From Hordeum vulgare subsp. vulgare (Eukaryota; Streptophyta; Magnoliopsida; Poales; Poaceae), in assembly GCF_904849725.1 (NCBI RefSeq), contig NC_058519.1, positions 23,109,267 through 23,173,266 on the forward strand: 64,000 nucleotides of DNA, in the 5' to 3' direction. Positions 46,581-58,820 of this stretch are shown here, in pieces; position 1 is the stretch's first letter, and every line of letters begins with the position of its first letter. A model generated the notes under the pieces. That model was given only the letters and a program-made list of their open reading frames with translations. It had not been told where the DNA came from and did no database searches. The position numbers and the translations under genes were made by a program.

Positions 46581-49500
46581 CTAAGGATGAATATAAACAC
46601 CTATTGCATGAAGAAATTCCCCTGAGCACCCAAAGAAGCCAACAATACTGTTGTTTTTCTTCACCCGGGAGTGGAAAGGAGTTCCATGTAGCTGCCCAAA
46701 AGGCCCATATGTATGTATGTTGGTCACGAGCATAAGCGACTTTATGATGCTGGGAAATTGACCATACGGACCAAAAGTCCCTGAAATTTCAATCACAGAT
46801 TCCGAGGGTTCTAGTATAATCTGCAAAATCAGTGGTAATTATGAAGCTTCAAATGTTTATTGGGAATTTATTTGGCCAATGGAAAACCGCTCACATATGT
46901 AGATATTTAGAATAGCTTAGTTAATGTGTGGGCACACGCAGTTTATTTTTATATGTTTGGCAGCTCAATCTATTTAAATTATCCGTTCTTGTTTTGCATA
47001 TAGAGAACCACTTCTCATTCTTAATTGTATATGAACCATACGTCTAATCTTTGTATTTCTGAATTTTAAAATTTATCTGCAATAAAAAAATGATGGTCAA
47101 TCCAACTATGTTTATAATAACACTATGTTAGTTTTGTTATTGGTTTTTTTATGTGTAAAGATGATAATCCTGTGTTGCACCTTTTGAAGAGTACATTTAA
47201 TATAATTTGTCTTAACAAGGTCTTGCACAATGCATGAGAAGTTCATTACTAACCGTGTGGATGGTCCCACCAGTACCACCCCAAAGAGGTGTCTGATGCA
47301 GATTCCCATTTCCGTCCAGGTAAGAAAACGCAAATGCATCTATAACATCACCACAACAAATTTTCACACTCCTTAGATATTGTGGTGCCACCTTTATGTC
47401 GCGGTTTCTCCCTATATTTCCTCCCCAGGGTCCAATCTTCTCAAGAATGATCTGCATTCAAGAGAAGGGGCAATGATTATAATTAAACCTTTCACGTATA
47501 ACAATTAACAAGTGACATGGCATTGATCAGTAACAAGCTAGTATATCAGAAAAGAATAGTTCAGTATTTTTTTAACAAGTATAATACATTGGGGGGAATT
47601 ATTAACATAAATAATAAGCTTTGATTTCTTAACTTAATGTGTGCTCCAACATCTTATTTTGATTGATATGTTCTTGAGTGATCGTGCATGCAACTAAAGA
47701 ACACAATAAATACCTCTTGTTCTTTGAATGCTTCCTTGTCAATTTGAGATTTCTCCTCGTCCTCTATCATTTCATCTTCATAATATCTAATCACATCAAC
47801 CCTGGGATGTTTGGGATTCACATAGGATGTCTTCCTCATAGCAGCAGCAGCTTCCTCCACCTCAACGTCTCTGGAACCAGAACAATGCATTCTAACTGTG
47901 ATCAGCTTAACAAAATGGAGGTTCTCCAAGCCGACCTCAAAATTATTGTATTCATCCTTCGCCTTGCGAACCTGAAATGTAACCTCGAGGGTTTGAAGCC
48001 TTGGCATAGCTCCTTCTACAAACATGATCCCCAATGAATCATTGTGAATGTGAAACTCAGATAGGCACTTAAAGTTTGCATGATCAGTGCCAATAATCAA
48101 CCTTTCTTCCGTCTTTTTGATTTTGTGCACGGTAATACAGAGATAATGCAGAAATGGGATGTCCCCGAGAGTGCCGAGGTCTTCCTGCTGGATTTTTTCT
48201 AGTGTTAAGATTAAAGTGGACAGTTCTGAGAGTGAGGAGTTCATCCATTCTGGTAATCTAGGTATGTTGCTGAAAAAGTATCGAAGGTTGTGAGGGGTCC
48301 ATCCTAAATGCACAATGAATTTTGTGGGAACTCCGGAAGATTGAATGCTTATTTCCTTGATTTTTGTCAGCTTGCACAAAGAACATAGCAAATGTTTCTC
48401 ATAGTTCTTGTCCCATGCTCCATATAGCGAAATTTTAAGAACCCTCAAATCCAAAAGATAACCTAGTTCCTTTGAGAAGTTTGGAGAGTTACTCACACCA
48501 ACATTAGACAGAACCTGTAGCGATTTCATGGCTCCAATCCCAACTGGTAGCTTTACCGATGTTTCAATGTATAGGCACACAAGTTGCCTCAGCTGAACAA
48601 TGGTTGATGGCAGCTCAATTATGCCACTTTGACTCAAATCCAATGTTTGCAAACAATGCAGTTTCCCTACTCCTTTTGGGAGTTTGGTAATATTTGTATC
48701 CCTTAGTCCTAGATACCTCAAATGAAATAAATTCCCAACACCATGAACATGATGATTCTCCAAGTCACGACAACCTTCTAGATCCAACACTCGCAAAACT
48801 TGAAATCTTGAAAGCGGAGGCATCAATTTTGTAGCACTAGGAAGGATGATAAGTGATCTCAGGTGGGACAAGCTCACCATAGAAAGTGACACGGTGTGGT
48901 TGTCTTGATTGTTTTGGATGGATAATCGATGTACCTTCTTTGAAAGATCACTGGATTGATAGCTATCTAATGTAGTGACAAAATTTTCTTCAGTTGACAA
49001 GGATGTGATCATATCAAGGACCATATCATGTACACGACAAGCCCCTACCTTGCCACGAGAATCTACATGTTGTGGTTGAATTAGGCTTCGGTTAATAAGA
49101 TCATTGAAGTAACCAAACCCCACTTTATATAAGGTGTCCACATCACTTCCATGGATAAAGCCTTCAGCTATCCATCTTCGTACCAAGTGATCACTCAATA
49201 TTGTATAATCCTCTGGATAAACACCCAGATATAGAAAACAGGGTTTTAGATGGGAAGGCAAGTCATAATAACTAATAGACAATATCTGACGCATGTTCTC
49301 CATATTTGAAAATTTCTCAAGTCCTGAACCAATTGATTTGTTCACAGTGTCCCATTCATGTATATTCTTTGATTTGTGAGACAATAAGCTGGCAATAGTG
49401 ATGATAGCTAATGGTACACCATCACACTTTCTTATGATTTCCTCAGATATTTCTCTCAGTTCCACATGGCCAACATCTTCACTCCCAAATATTCTTTCAT

Positions 49501-52462
49501 AGAACAACTTCTTCGAATCATCATGATCAAGAGAATTTAGTTTATAAATGTTACCATTGATGGAAGAGCAGCATGATGCAGCAACACCCGCGATGCGTGT
49601 TGTTGTGATTACTCTGCTACTGCAGTTATTCTCAACTAGTACAGTCTTGATATAGTTCCAGGCTGTTTCATCCCATATATCATCAACTATAATTAAGTAC
49701 CTGTGAATTTGTAGCACCATATTAGATACTAAAACAAGTCACAAATTGAGTATCAACTAGCAAGTAAAGGGTAAATGGAATACCTATATACAACCTATTA
49801 ATTTGCCATTGAAGAAGAAACATGATTGCCTCATTCACTCACCTCACTTAAAAATCTCAAGAAACATATGATTTTTTGAACTCAATAATTTACTGTTACC
49901 AAGAAGAAAATGAACGACTTTTAAGTTATCATTTCAAAGCAACAGCTAAGACTGCAAATGGAATAGCCGGAGAGTCAGGTTTTAAGTGTGCAAGCAGCCA
50001 AATAACAAGTACTAAAATCGCTCAGAATCTTTTGCAAATATTTAATTTTGGTCACGGCCTCACACGGACCCAAATGAACAGACTTTTTTTTTAAAATACT
50101 TCTATTTGAGCGTCAAGTAATATGGATCGGCGGGAGTAGCATTTTTTTTAAATGACTTTTTTTTTACAACAAACATGTTCGAGTGTTCTACCTATGTGCA
50201 AAATTTTGTGAATCCACCACGAATGTTCTTTCTTCATGAAAGTTTGCACGTAGTTAAGAATACTTGAACATATGTATGTTGTTTAAAAACAAAGATTAAT
50301 TGCTTATTGGGACTGCCAGGGTATTGGAGAATGGAAAACGTTTCAAATCCACCGGATGATCTCTTGTTTCCGTAAGCCGCTTCGGTTGGTCAACACGTGT
50401 TCCGTGGGCCCGACGCACCACTCGTCCCGCACCTTATCTTCTCTGCAAATGGGTCGTCCTCATCCCTCTGTCTGATCCCCTTTCTCTCCCACTACCCCCT
50501 TCCCCCAGCGAGTTCCCCTCCGTCCTTGGCCTCTCCATCTCGATTTGGGGAGTTGCTGCTGCTATGAAGAGCCGCCTGCGCTGCAGCTGTCGATGATGAC
50601 GTAGGCGGCTGCAGCCTGGTCGCACGTGCTGCAATAAGATGTGTCGGCTGTTGTGCTGCTACGAGGCTACCGTCGAGCCGCCGGTAGATGCCGCAATGGA
50701 GCGTCGCCGGTGTTGCCATGGAGCGTTGCCGGGGCCGTTGGTGTTGCTATGGAGCTTCACCGGTGACTGCAATGGAGCTTCACCGACGGCGCCAAGAGTT
50801 GCGGTGCAGCGCCCCGAGCTGCTATGAAGCCTTACCGGCGGTTGCAATGGAGCTTCACCGGCGGCGCCAAGATCTGCGCTGCAGCGCCCCGCGCTCCAAT
50901 GGAGCTTCACTCGTGTTGCAATGGAGCTTCACCGTCGACGTCAAGATCTGCGCTGCAGCGCCCCACGCTGCAATGAAGCTTCACACGCGCTGCAATGGAG
51001 CTTCACCGTCGACGTCAAGATCTACGCTGCAGCGCCCCACGCTGCAATGAAGCTTCACACGCGCTGCAATGGAGCTTCAACAGTGACGCTCGGAGTTGTG
51101 ATGCAACGGGCGGTCGTTCCTCGCGTTGACTCGATCCAACGTCTTTCTCGGAATGCATCTAATGGCTGGCGACCCGATTGATTTCCTCGAAAATCAGTGG
51201 GTTGATCCGTAGCAGCCGCCTTGGAGAATAGGGACCCCACCCCCTAATCAAACTATCCCCTAATCATTGGTGAGGAGTGGGGTTGTCCTCCCCTCACATG
51301 TTCAGTCCATATAACATTACTAATAACTACAAATAGTTGCAACTCCCTTCGATCCAAAATAAATGTTCCCACTGAAAGTATCAAAACTAAATTTCCCATA
51401 TTGTAGTTACTAACCTACGGAGTAGTAAAGTTTCTATAAAATAATTATAACCTTATAACTTGTAAAAATTCAAATTCTCAAATAAATTGAAAGCAGAAAG
51501 TTTGAAGATGAACTACATCTCGCATTTTTCAAAAAGGGGGAAAATACTCAACCTTTGCATCGAGTGATGCACGCAGCCATATGAACTAAAGCTAGCTAAT
51601 CTAACACTTGATATGGAGAGGATTGGCTTTGGCGTTACCTCTTATCCCGAAGAACTTGTCTGATTTTGTCAATGAGTTCCACCACATCCCATTCTTCAAC
51701 CTCGTTGTAACTCTGCTTACTAACCTGACGGAGCAGGCTGCCCAAAACCCTCCTCAAATCAGGCTTGAGGGATACCGTGACAAAGGCGTCGCAATCAAAC
51801 TGCCCTCTGATTTGCTGGTACACGACGTTCGCCAGCGTCGTCTTGCCCAGGCCACCAACCCCAACAATGGAGACCACCTTCAGTTGACCATCCATGGCAG
51901 TTGCGCTTTCTTGCTCCACCAACAACCTGCAGAGCTCTTCCCTTGGCCCGCCCACCGCGACAAGCTTCGTCGAGTCCTCGTACATGCCATGCAAGCGAGG
52001 GTCGACGGTGGTGCCCGCAGGCCGCCGGATGGCAAAAACATGGTCATCGATCTTGTACCTGTCGCGCCGGTCAGCCACCTCCTTGACGAGGCCCCTGATG
52101 CCCCTGATGTCGGCGGCGATCCGGTGGCGGACCCGGGCCGTGGTTAGCAGGCTCAAGCACCTGCCGATGAACCCGCTGAACCCCGGATGATGGAGGTCGA
52201 CGCGCACCATGAACCTGTCGATGCTGTCTTCCACGTCGTAGGAGAGCTCCCTGACTTGCCCTGCCCAGATCCTGACCTGCCTGTCGATCGGCTGCGCCGA
52301 AGGCAAGGATACTCTCTCGAGGGCTGCCTGCATGCTCTCCAGCTCGGCGCGGAGGAACGTGATCTCGCCCCTCAGGCTCCTCTGCAGCATGTACTCGTCC
52401 GTCAGCACGGCGTCCAGCTTGTGGAGGAGGGCGCTCAGCACCGCCCCCGCCATGACCTCCAT
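46581..52462 (-). CDS. NLR resistance-type protein with jacalin domain (CC-NB-ARC-LRR-jacalin)
   Basis: Four exons (51639-52462, 47714-49700, 47254-47451, 46581-46820), canonical splice sites, 3249 nt, 1082 aa, no stop. The start ACCATGG precedes MAGAVLSALLHKLDAVLTDE. Residues 1-170 are an Rx-type coiled coil with the EDVID-like YDVEDSIDRF. NB-ARC: P-loop GVGGLGKTT (201-209), kinase 2 LIIVDDIW (277-284), RNBS-B SRVITTTR, GxP CDGVPLAI (367-374), and VHD (498-500) in place of MHD. Residues about 530-930 are LRRs. Residues 938-1082, encoded by the last two exons, are a jacalin-like lectin fold (KIGPWGGNIGRNRDI, WGGTGGTIHT, GFFGCSGEFLHAIGVYI). NLRs act as intracellular immune receptors; an appended lectin domain could be a decoy or a response module. 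Confidence 0.9.
50300..51300. repeat. Repeat-rich insertion in NLR intron 1 (74-bp units)
   Basis: Within the 1.9-kb intron, ATGGAGCTTCACCG starts units at 50,772, 50,847, 50,921, 50,995 and 51,069, a 74-bp period. Units are GC-rich with GCTGCAGCGCCCC. The surrounding kilobase is GC-rich unlike the flanking intron and is probably a DNA transposon (Mutator-like suspected), but terminal repeats were not resolved. Confidence 0.6.
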
Positions 52463-53163
52463 GGTCGATCTTTGCTTCTGGCCTAGCCTACACATGCAAG
52501 TATGGAACAAGGATCGGTTAATCCTAATAATCGATTAACTTGAACAAAAAATATGCATCCAACGCAAAGTATGTTGGAGGTTGCGGTAGAGAAATGCACA
52601 CCTACCTGGATGGATTATCGTTGTTACTTTCTTCGAGACGGATTATCTCTGGATTTGATTGAGAGATGAGGCTGCGTTAGTACTTGACTGGTGAAATATT
52701 AGTATCAGAGAGAGAGAGAGAGAGAGATGTCCTTGTATCCACGATGGAGAATTGGTGTAGCTGGCCGGCTTGGGATTTACTTTGACAAGCAACTGACCCT
52801 GTCTCTGCCGGCCGGCCGGCCGCTTTGGTTATGTTTTCTTATTGGTTGCCATGTTTCCGTGCCCCTCATGGGATTGTTGTGGCTGGTCAGGTCAATTAGC
52901 TTCCGTAGATTTGGTAAACTGTTCCCAACCACATCAATTGACTAATCGCTCGAGTTAGACCAGCTTTGGAGTACAAGCCTAACCATGGAGAGAGGAAAGC
53001 AGGTGGTGATGAGACGACAAATGCTAACACGACAAATATATAAAGGAAATGTGGTGAAAGAAGACTAGGTAGTTGCATTGTCCCTGGAATTAAAAATAAG
53101 TGTTTGCTGAGTAAATGTTTGTACTTCCTCCCATTCATATTTTGCTTGTCGCTCAAATGAATG
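52463..53163 (-). promoter_or_regulatory. NLR 5' leader, leader intron and upstream region
   Basis: A canonical acceptor (TGTAG at 52,488-52,492) and a donor (CCAG|GTAGG at 52,605/52,606) suggest a 118-bp intron in the 5' untranslated region. An (AG)n microsatellite lies at 52,707-52,726. No convincing TATA box was picked out. Confidence 0.45.
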
Positions 53164-53165
53164 TA

Positions 53166-53325
53166 CTCCCTCTGTTCCTAAATATAAGTCTTTTTAGAGG
53201 TTTCACTAGTGGACTACATACGGATGTATATAGACATAGTTTAAAGTGCAGATTCACTCACTTTGTTCCGTATGTAGACTCCTAATGAAATCTCTTAAAA
53301 AACTTATATTTAGGAACGGAGGGAG
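53166..53325. mobile_element. Stowaway MITE (Tc1/Mariner type)
   Basis: The ends are CTCCCTCTGTTCCTAAATAT and the inverted CTCCCTCCGTTCCTAAATAT. 160 bp, TA on both sides (53,164-53,165 and 53,326-53,327). Less diverged than the copy at 2,705. Confidence 0.93.
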
Positions 53326-53510
53326 TATCTAACATTGAAATTCATTTACATGCATCCGTTTGAGCGACGACTATTATGGATTGAAGGTAGTACAAGTTTC
53401 ATAATGAGAAAGGTTTATAAATTAGTTAGTTGCCACCTCTCTCATGGTCAGGGCCTCCTCCTCCTCCTCCTCCTCCTCTACATTCCCATCTTCCCAACTC
53501 AACCTAAGAC

Positions 53511-56112
53511 TTTTTTTAGAAAAGGAGGCATCACCCCGGCCTCTGCATCGAGTGATGCATGCAGCCTTTTATTAAATACAAACCAGTCTGAATTAAGTAC
53601 AAAGCGGTCTTAAAAAGAAAGAAAAAGATACAAGGCGTCTATCGCGCCGCAACCGATAATGAAAATAGGCCTAGATGACTATCCACCTATCCTATTAATA
53701 TGTCGCCATCCAAATCAGTTGAAGATATCCTAAGCTATCATCTTCCATCGGGCACACCCAGTAACCATAGGCTCCCTGACTTCCGCAGGAGTGAGTAAGG
53801 ACCACGTACGGATCAAGGCAGTAGCCCTGAAGATAACCTGCAAAAAGTGAACATATCTTTGTCTGTTAAACACTAGATCATTTCTGCAGTTCCATGCAGC
53901 CCATAATAGTGCACAGGTGCCAACCCGAATAAGTTTAGCATAACCAACATTAACCCCCTCCAACCACGTCCCAAATAACATGTTAATGCTAGTAGGAGGA
54001 CAAATGTTAAAAGCAATCGAGAGCCATAAAAGTTTAGCCATATATAGGACAATGTAGAAAGAGGTGCTTAATAGTTTTTTTATTCTAACAAAAGCTGCAT
54101 CTTTGATTTCCTTTCCAATTTCGCTTGGCCAAGTTATCCTTAGTTAAAACAACTCCTTTGTGAACAAACCACATGAAGATTTTTATCTTAAGGGGAACTT
54201 TGACCTTCCATATATGCATGGATTTTGAAATAGGCGAAGAATCTATGAGGTGCACGTACATAGATTTTACAGAAAACATACCATTAGTGATCAGCCTCCA
54301 TTGAACACTATTAGGACAGTCAGAAAGGCTAATGTTCATCAGCCTTCTGACTAGATGCAACCATCTAATCCATGTGTCATCAAGCAAGGCTCTACGGAAC
54401 TGAATATTTAAAGGAATCTCACGCAATACTGTCGCAACGGATGTGTGTCGACGTTGGGCAATATTGTAAAGCTGCGGATACTGAAGAGCCAAGGGCTCCC
54501 CCCTGGCCATGTATCTTCCCAGAATCTAGTTGATTCACCATTACCAATGATAAACCTAGTTCTGTTAAAAAATGCAGTTTTAGACCTCATCAGGCCCTTC
54601 CAGAAAGGAGAGTCACCTGGTCTTATGGTGACCTGAGCTAAGGTCTTGTGTTGTAGGTACTTGGTCTTCAAAATTTGTACCCACATACCTTCTGTTTCCA
54701 CAGATAGTCTGAATAACCATTTGCTAAGCAGATATCTGTTCTTAACCTCTAAATTCTGAATCCCCTAACCTCCTTGGTCCTTTGGTCTGCAGATAATATC
54801 CCATCTAGTCAGCCTATACTTGGTCTTGACCTCATCACTCTGCCAGAAAAACCTAGACCGATAGAAATTCAACCTTTTCCGCACCCCAACTGGTACTTCA
54901 AAAAAGGATAGAAGAAACATGGGCATGCTTGATAATACCGAATTAACAAGTACCAAACGTCCTCCATAGGATAAAAGCTTTCCTTTCCAGCAGCTTATTT
55001 TTTTTTCAAATCGGTCTTCGATACATTTCCACTCCTTATTTGTCAACTTTCGGTAGTGGATAGGGATCCCTAAGTACGTGAAAGGTAAGTTACCACTTTC
55101 ACAGCCGAAAATTTGATTATAAGTGAGTTGTTCTGCTTTTGCGTTTCCAAAACAGAACAATTCACTTTTATTAAAATTAATCTTCAGTCTAGATAGCTGT
55201 TCAAATAAGCACAATATGAGTTTCATGTTTCTGGCCTTTTTAAGATTATGTTCCATGCAAAGGATCGTGTCATCTGCATACTGTAGAATATAGGCACCCC
55301 CATCCACTAGATGTGGTACTAGTCCCCCTACGAGGTCTTTCTCATTAGCTCTCCTGATCATGAGTGCCAACATATCTGCAACAATGTTAAATAAAATAGG
55401 AGACATAGGGTCACCTTGTGTAAGATCCTTTAGTTTCTGAAAGAAATGACCCACATCATCATTTACTTTAATACCAATACTTCCTTTTTTATATAAAACA
55501 GTCGATATGCTTACGCCATATCTCACCAAACCCCTTCATACGTAGGGTTTGTTGCAGAAAAGACCATTTCACTTTGTCGTATGCTTTTTCAAAATCCACT
55601 TTGAATATCACTCCATCAAGTTTTTTGGAGTGCATCTCATGCAAAGTCTCATGTAAGAACGCGACCCCTTCAAGAATGTTACGTCCAGGCATAAAGGCCG
55701 TCTGCGTAGATTGCATCATCGAATGGGCCATCTTAGTTAGCCTATCCGTTTCCACCTTTGTGAAAATTTTAAAGCTAACGTTTAACAGACAAATAGGACG
55801 AAATTGTTCAATCTGTGTAGCGAAATTGTTCAATCCACGTAGCACCCTCCTTCTTTGGTAACAACGTAATGGTACCAAAATTCAGGTGAAAGAGTTGTAA
55901 GTGTCCACAGAACAGATCATGAAACATCGACATAAGGTCTTTCTTGATAATATGCCAACACTTCTTATAAAACTCAGCCGAAAACCCATCTGGACGGGAG
56001 ATTTTCCGTTCTTCATACCCTCAATAGCCTGTAACACCTCTTTCTACAAAATGGAGCGGATAAACACTCATTATCGTCCTGTCCGACTTAAGTGTTAAAT
56101 TGTGATCCAAAT
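53511..56112 (-). mobile_element. LINE with reverse transcriptase, cut by a Copia
   Basis: Reading the minus strand: KNGKSP, then RPICLLNVSFKIFTKV, KVDFEKAYDKVKW, then LTQGDPMSPILFNI and the catalytic YADD in LQYADDTILC. The C-terminal region and zf-RVT follow at about 54,000-54,700. The 3' end (53,511) has the A-tail and GATGCAGAGGCC segment of Triticeae LINEs. Several frameshifts and stops are present. The 5' side stops at the Copia LTR at 56,118, so the remaining 5' part (endonuclease, gag-like ORF1) should lie beyond the Copia, outside this window. Confidence 0.88.
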
Positions 56113-57285
56113 TCTACTGTAAGTGCATCTAGTGCCCCTTAGTGATTTTGGTGGTTTGAAGACTTATAGGTTAAGTATCTAATGTGTTTATAAGTGTACA
56201 CAGGATCTATAAGTCATTGTGGAGTTTGAGATATTTGAAGAATATCGACCCCTAAAAATATATGTCTTCAGTTGAAGAAATTGGTCTGAAGCTGAAGAAA
56301 TGAATCGCGAAGAATTTGCGATGAAATTGATATTCCTCATGAAGATATTGATATTGAGAAGATCGGTGGTTCCTGAAGAAAATCGTTCTGAAGAAATTGA
56401 AGCGTGAAGATTTTCGCTTTCTGTTTTACTTTCTTCGCATTTGATGAATAGGAACACCGTACTGTTAAAGGGGTCAAAGTAACACTATGGAATGGATTTC
56501 CTCATGATGCTCAACCCAAGCCAAATCCTACCAAAAGCCTCAAGTGAGGAATATGAGTGACATGAGGACTCTCACAGTTGAGGGTCCCGACCGTTTCGAT
56601 AGCCACCCCAAGTCACTGGTCTTATCCACTCCAACGGTCATATTATTTAAGGGCATTAATGTCAAATCATGTCGGGATGCTCCCGGGCTATAAATAGCCG
56701 CCCCCACAACCACTAGCTGGTTGGCTGCTCCGTTAGAAACTGACACTTATCATAAGAGCAACCCAAATTCCTCAGAGCTTTCGAGAATAAATCATCAGTG
56801 CGGAAATACACCACCCACCGAAACCACAAACCAAACCTAGTGATTGAGCATCACTGAAGAAGTTGTTCCTGTGTGGGACTGAAGCCTTTTACCTTTGAGG
56901 ACTGTGCATCCTCCAGACGGTTAGGCGTCATGGTCTAGAGCAATCCAGCAGTCAATTGTGGATCGCCGGGTGACCGAGTTTGTGAGGGTTTGGAAGTCTG
57001 CCCTGAAGACTTACCACGAGTGTTGGGCGAGGACTGTGTGTCCTTAGCTCAAGGAGAATACGGTAGGGACTGTGTGTCCCGGGACTGGGTGTCCTGTTGG
57101 AGCATATATCTCCATATGTGGTTTTGGTACTTGATGACAATTCCTATGGACTAATGGTTGCCTTAAGTTACATTTATAGGATTTGTCCATAGGCACTTCT
57201 TGAAGTCCATCTGTTGGGTTCAAGGAGTTTATATGATGACCAAGATGGTATTCAAGGTATTATCCAAAGAGTGGTCATAGAGACA

Positions 57286-57789
57286 CATGGTTGATCAAGA
57301 TCTCAGACAAAGAGTAAATCAAGATGATCAACACACAAAGCGTACAAGATGTACCGAGAGGGATCAAGTGATCCCATGGTATGGTAAGCATTGTCCATTA
57401 CGTATTTGTGTACTAACCCATGGTCTTCGTGAGAGTTCAATGTGGGGGTTAGGTGTGTTTCCATGGGCTTGCGTCTAGAGGAAGATCTCATACAACCCAT
57501 GAATGATGCCGTCAAGTGGTGATCGTCATCAAGACACAAGGTTGATCAAGATCTCAGACAAAGCGTAAATCAAAATGATCAACACACAAAGCGTACAAGA
57601 TGTACCGAGAGGGATCAAGTGATCCCATGGTATGGTAAGCATTGTCCATTACGTGTTTGCGTACTAACCCATGGTCTTTGTGAGAGTTCTATGTGGGGGT
57701 TAGGTGTGTTTCCATGGGCTTGCGTCTAGAGGAAGATCTCATACAACCCATGAAGGATGACGTCAAGTGGTGATCGTCATCAAGATGGC
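57286..57789 (+). repeat. Tandem duplication, unit about 254 bp
   Basis: GGTTGATCAAGATCTCAGAC starts both units (57,286 and 57,540). The second unit is about 97% identical until about 57,775. Confidence 0.92.
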
Positions 57790-58446
57790 GGTGTGCAAGT
57801 TCAAGTGGATCAACACGAAGATATCTTGCTTGAAGCCTGCTGTTCATTGTGGTGGCAATGGACTTGTGAAGATATGCTGAAGAGTGGCTCACCCATAGTG
57901 AGTATGGGGGAGCAATCAACTAGTCTTCGTCAAGCCAACGCAATCAAGAAAGGTGGTCCATCTTGAGGAAGCCAAGATCATCATCATCTAGCTCAAGAGG
58001 ACGAGGTGCAAGGTATAGGTTTGCCCTTGATAGGTTTTCTGTTTAGGATAGATTGATGTACTATCAAGGGGGGCTCTCAAGTGAGTAGCTTGATCGTATC
58101 GTTCGTTGAGAGCTCAAACCATTTGCATCCTTGCATCATACTTCTTGGTTCTTATTTGGCGTTTCTCTTTGTGAGTTTTAGAGCTTATGGTCATCTTCAT
58201 GACAAGCTCGAGTTCATCGAAAACGGAGTCCATATGCAACTACTATGATGTTTTCGATGTTGGAGTTTTTGCCGGTTCTTCATTCTTAGAGGACTCACAT
58301 CTTTATATCATTGGCATTTTCATAACCGCATGGTCTTAAGATTTCCATAACTCGCTGTTTGGATAGCCCTTGTCGTCCTGAATCCAACAAGCTTGGGTTT
58401 GCTCGATTCGGAGCTCGTATGCGAAAGTTATGGCTGTTTCAGTGGC

Positions 58447-58775
58447 GAGCGGTAGTACCGCTGGACCTAGCGGTAGTACCGCTAGAGTTGGCGGTAGTAC
58501 CGCTGGCCCAAGCGGTAGTACCGCTGGCTGGCGGTAGTACCGCCCCTGGTCAACGGTAGTACCGCTCCAGGAGCTTAGTACCGCCTGCCTAGCGGTTGTT
58601 CGTGGACGGACCTTTTTGCGAAGACTTTCTTGGCGGTGGTAGTGCCGTTGCACTACCAGGGGCCCAGCGGTAGTACCGCTGGAGTGCCAGCGGTAGTACC
58701 GCTGCAGCGAGCGGTCGTACCGCTAGCTGGCGGTAGTACCGCTGGAGTGCCCGCGGTAGTACCGCTGGAGCTCGG
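58447..58775. repeat. Array of palindromic GCGGTAGTACCGC motifs
   Basis: Nine exact copies and about five variants of a 13-mer whose 6-bp arms (GCGGTA/TACCGC) flank one base, separated by 8-25 bp spacers, in the solo LTR upstream of its TATA box. Confidence 0.88.
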
Positions 58776-58813
58776 GTAGAAAGTGGGGGTAACGGTCTGA
58801 TTCCTTCCCCCAC

Positions 58814-58820
58814 TATATAA
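58814..58820 (+). promoter_or_regulatory. LTR TATA box
   Basis: TATATAA in CCCACTATATAAAGGG, followed by pyrimidine-rich sequence, the usual form of an LTR promoter. Plus orientation. Confidence 0.65.

Noticed and set aside
51341..51430. Possible further Stowaway MITE (CTCCCTTCGATCCAAAATAA)
   Set aside because: Only a weak single end and a CGGAGTAG-like partner; too decayed to delimit.
51608..52190. Plus-strand open frames across the NLR first exon
   Set aside because: Mirror frames of the well-supported minus-strand CC-NB-ARC exon.
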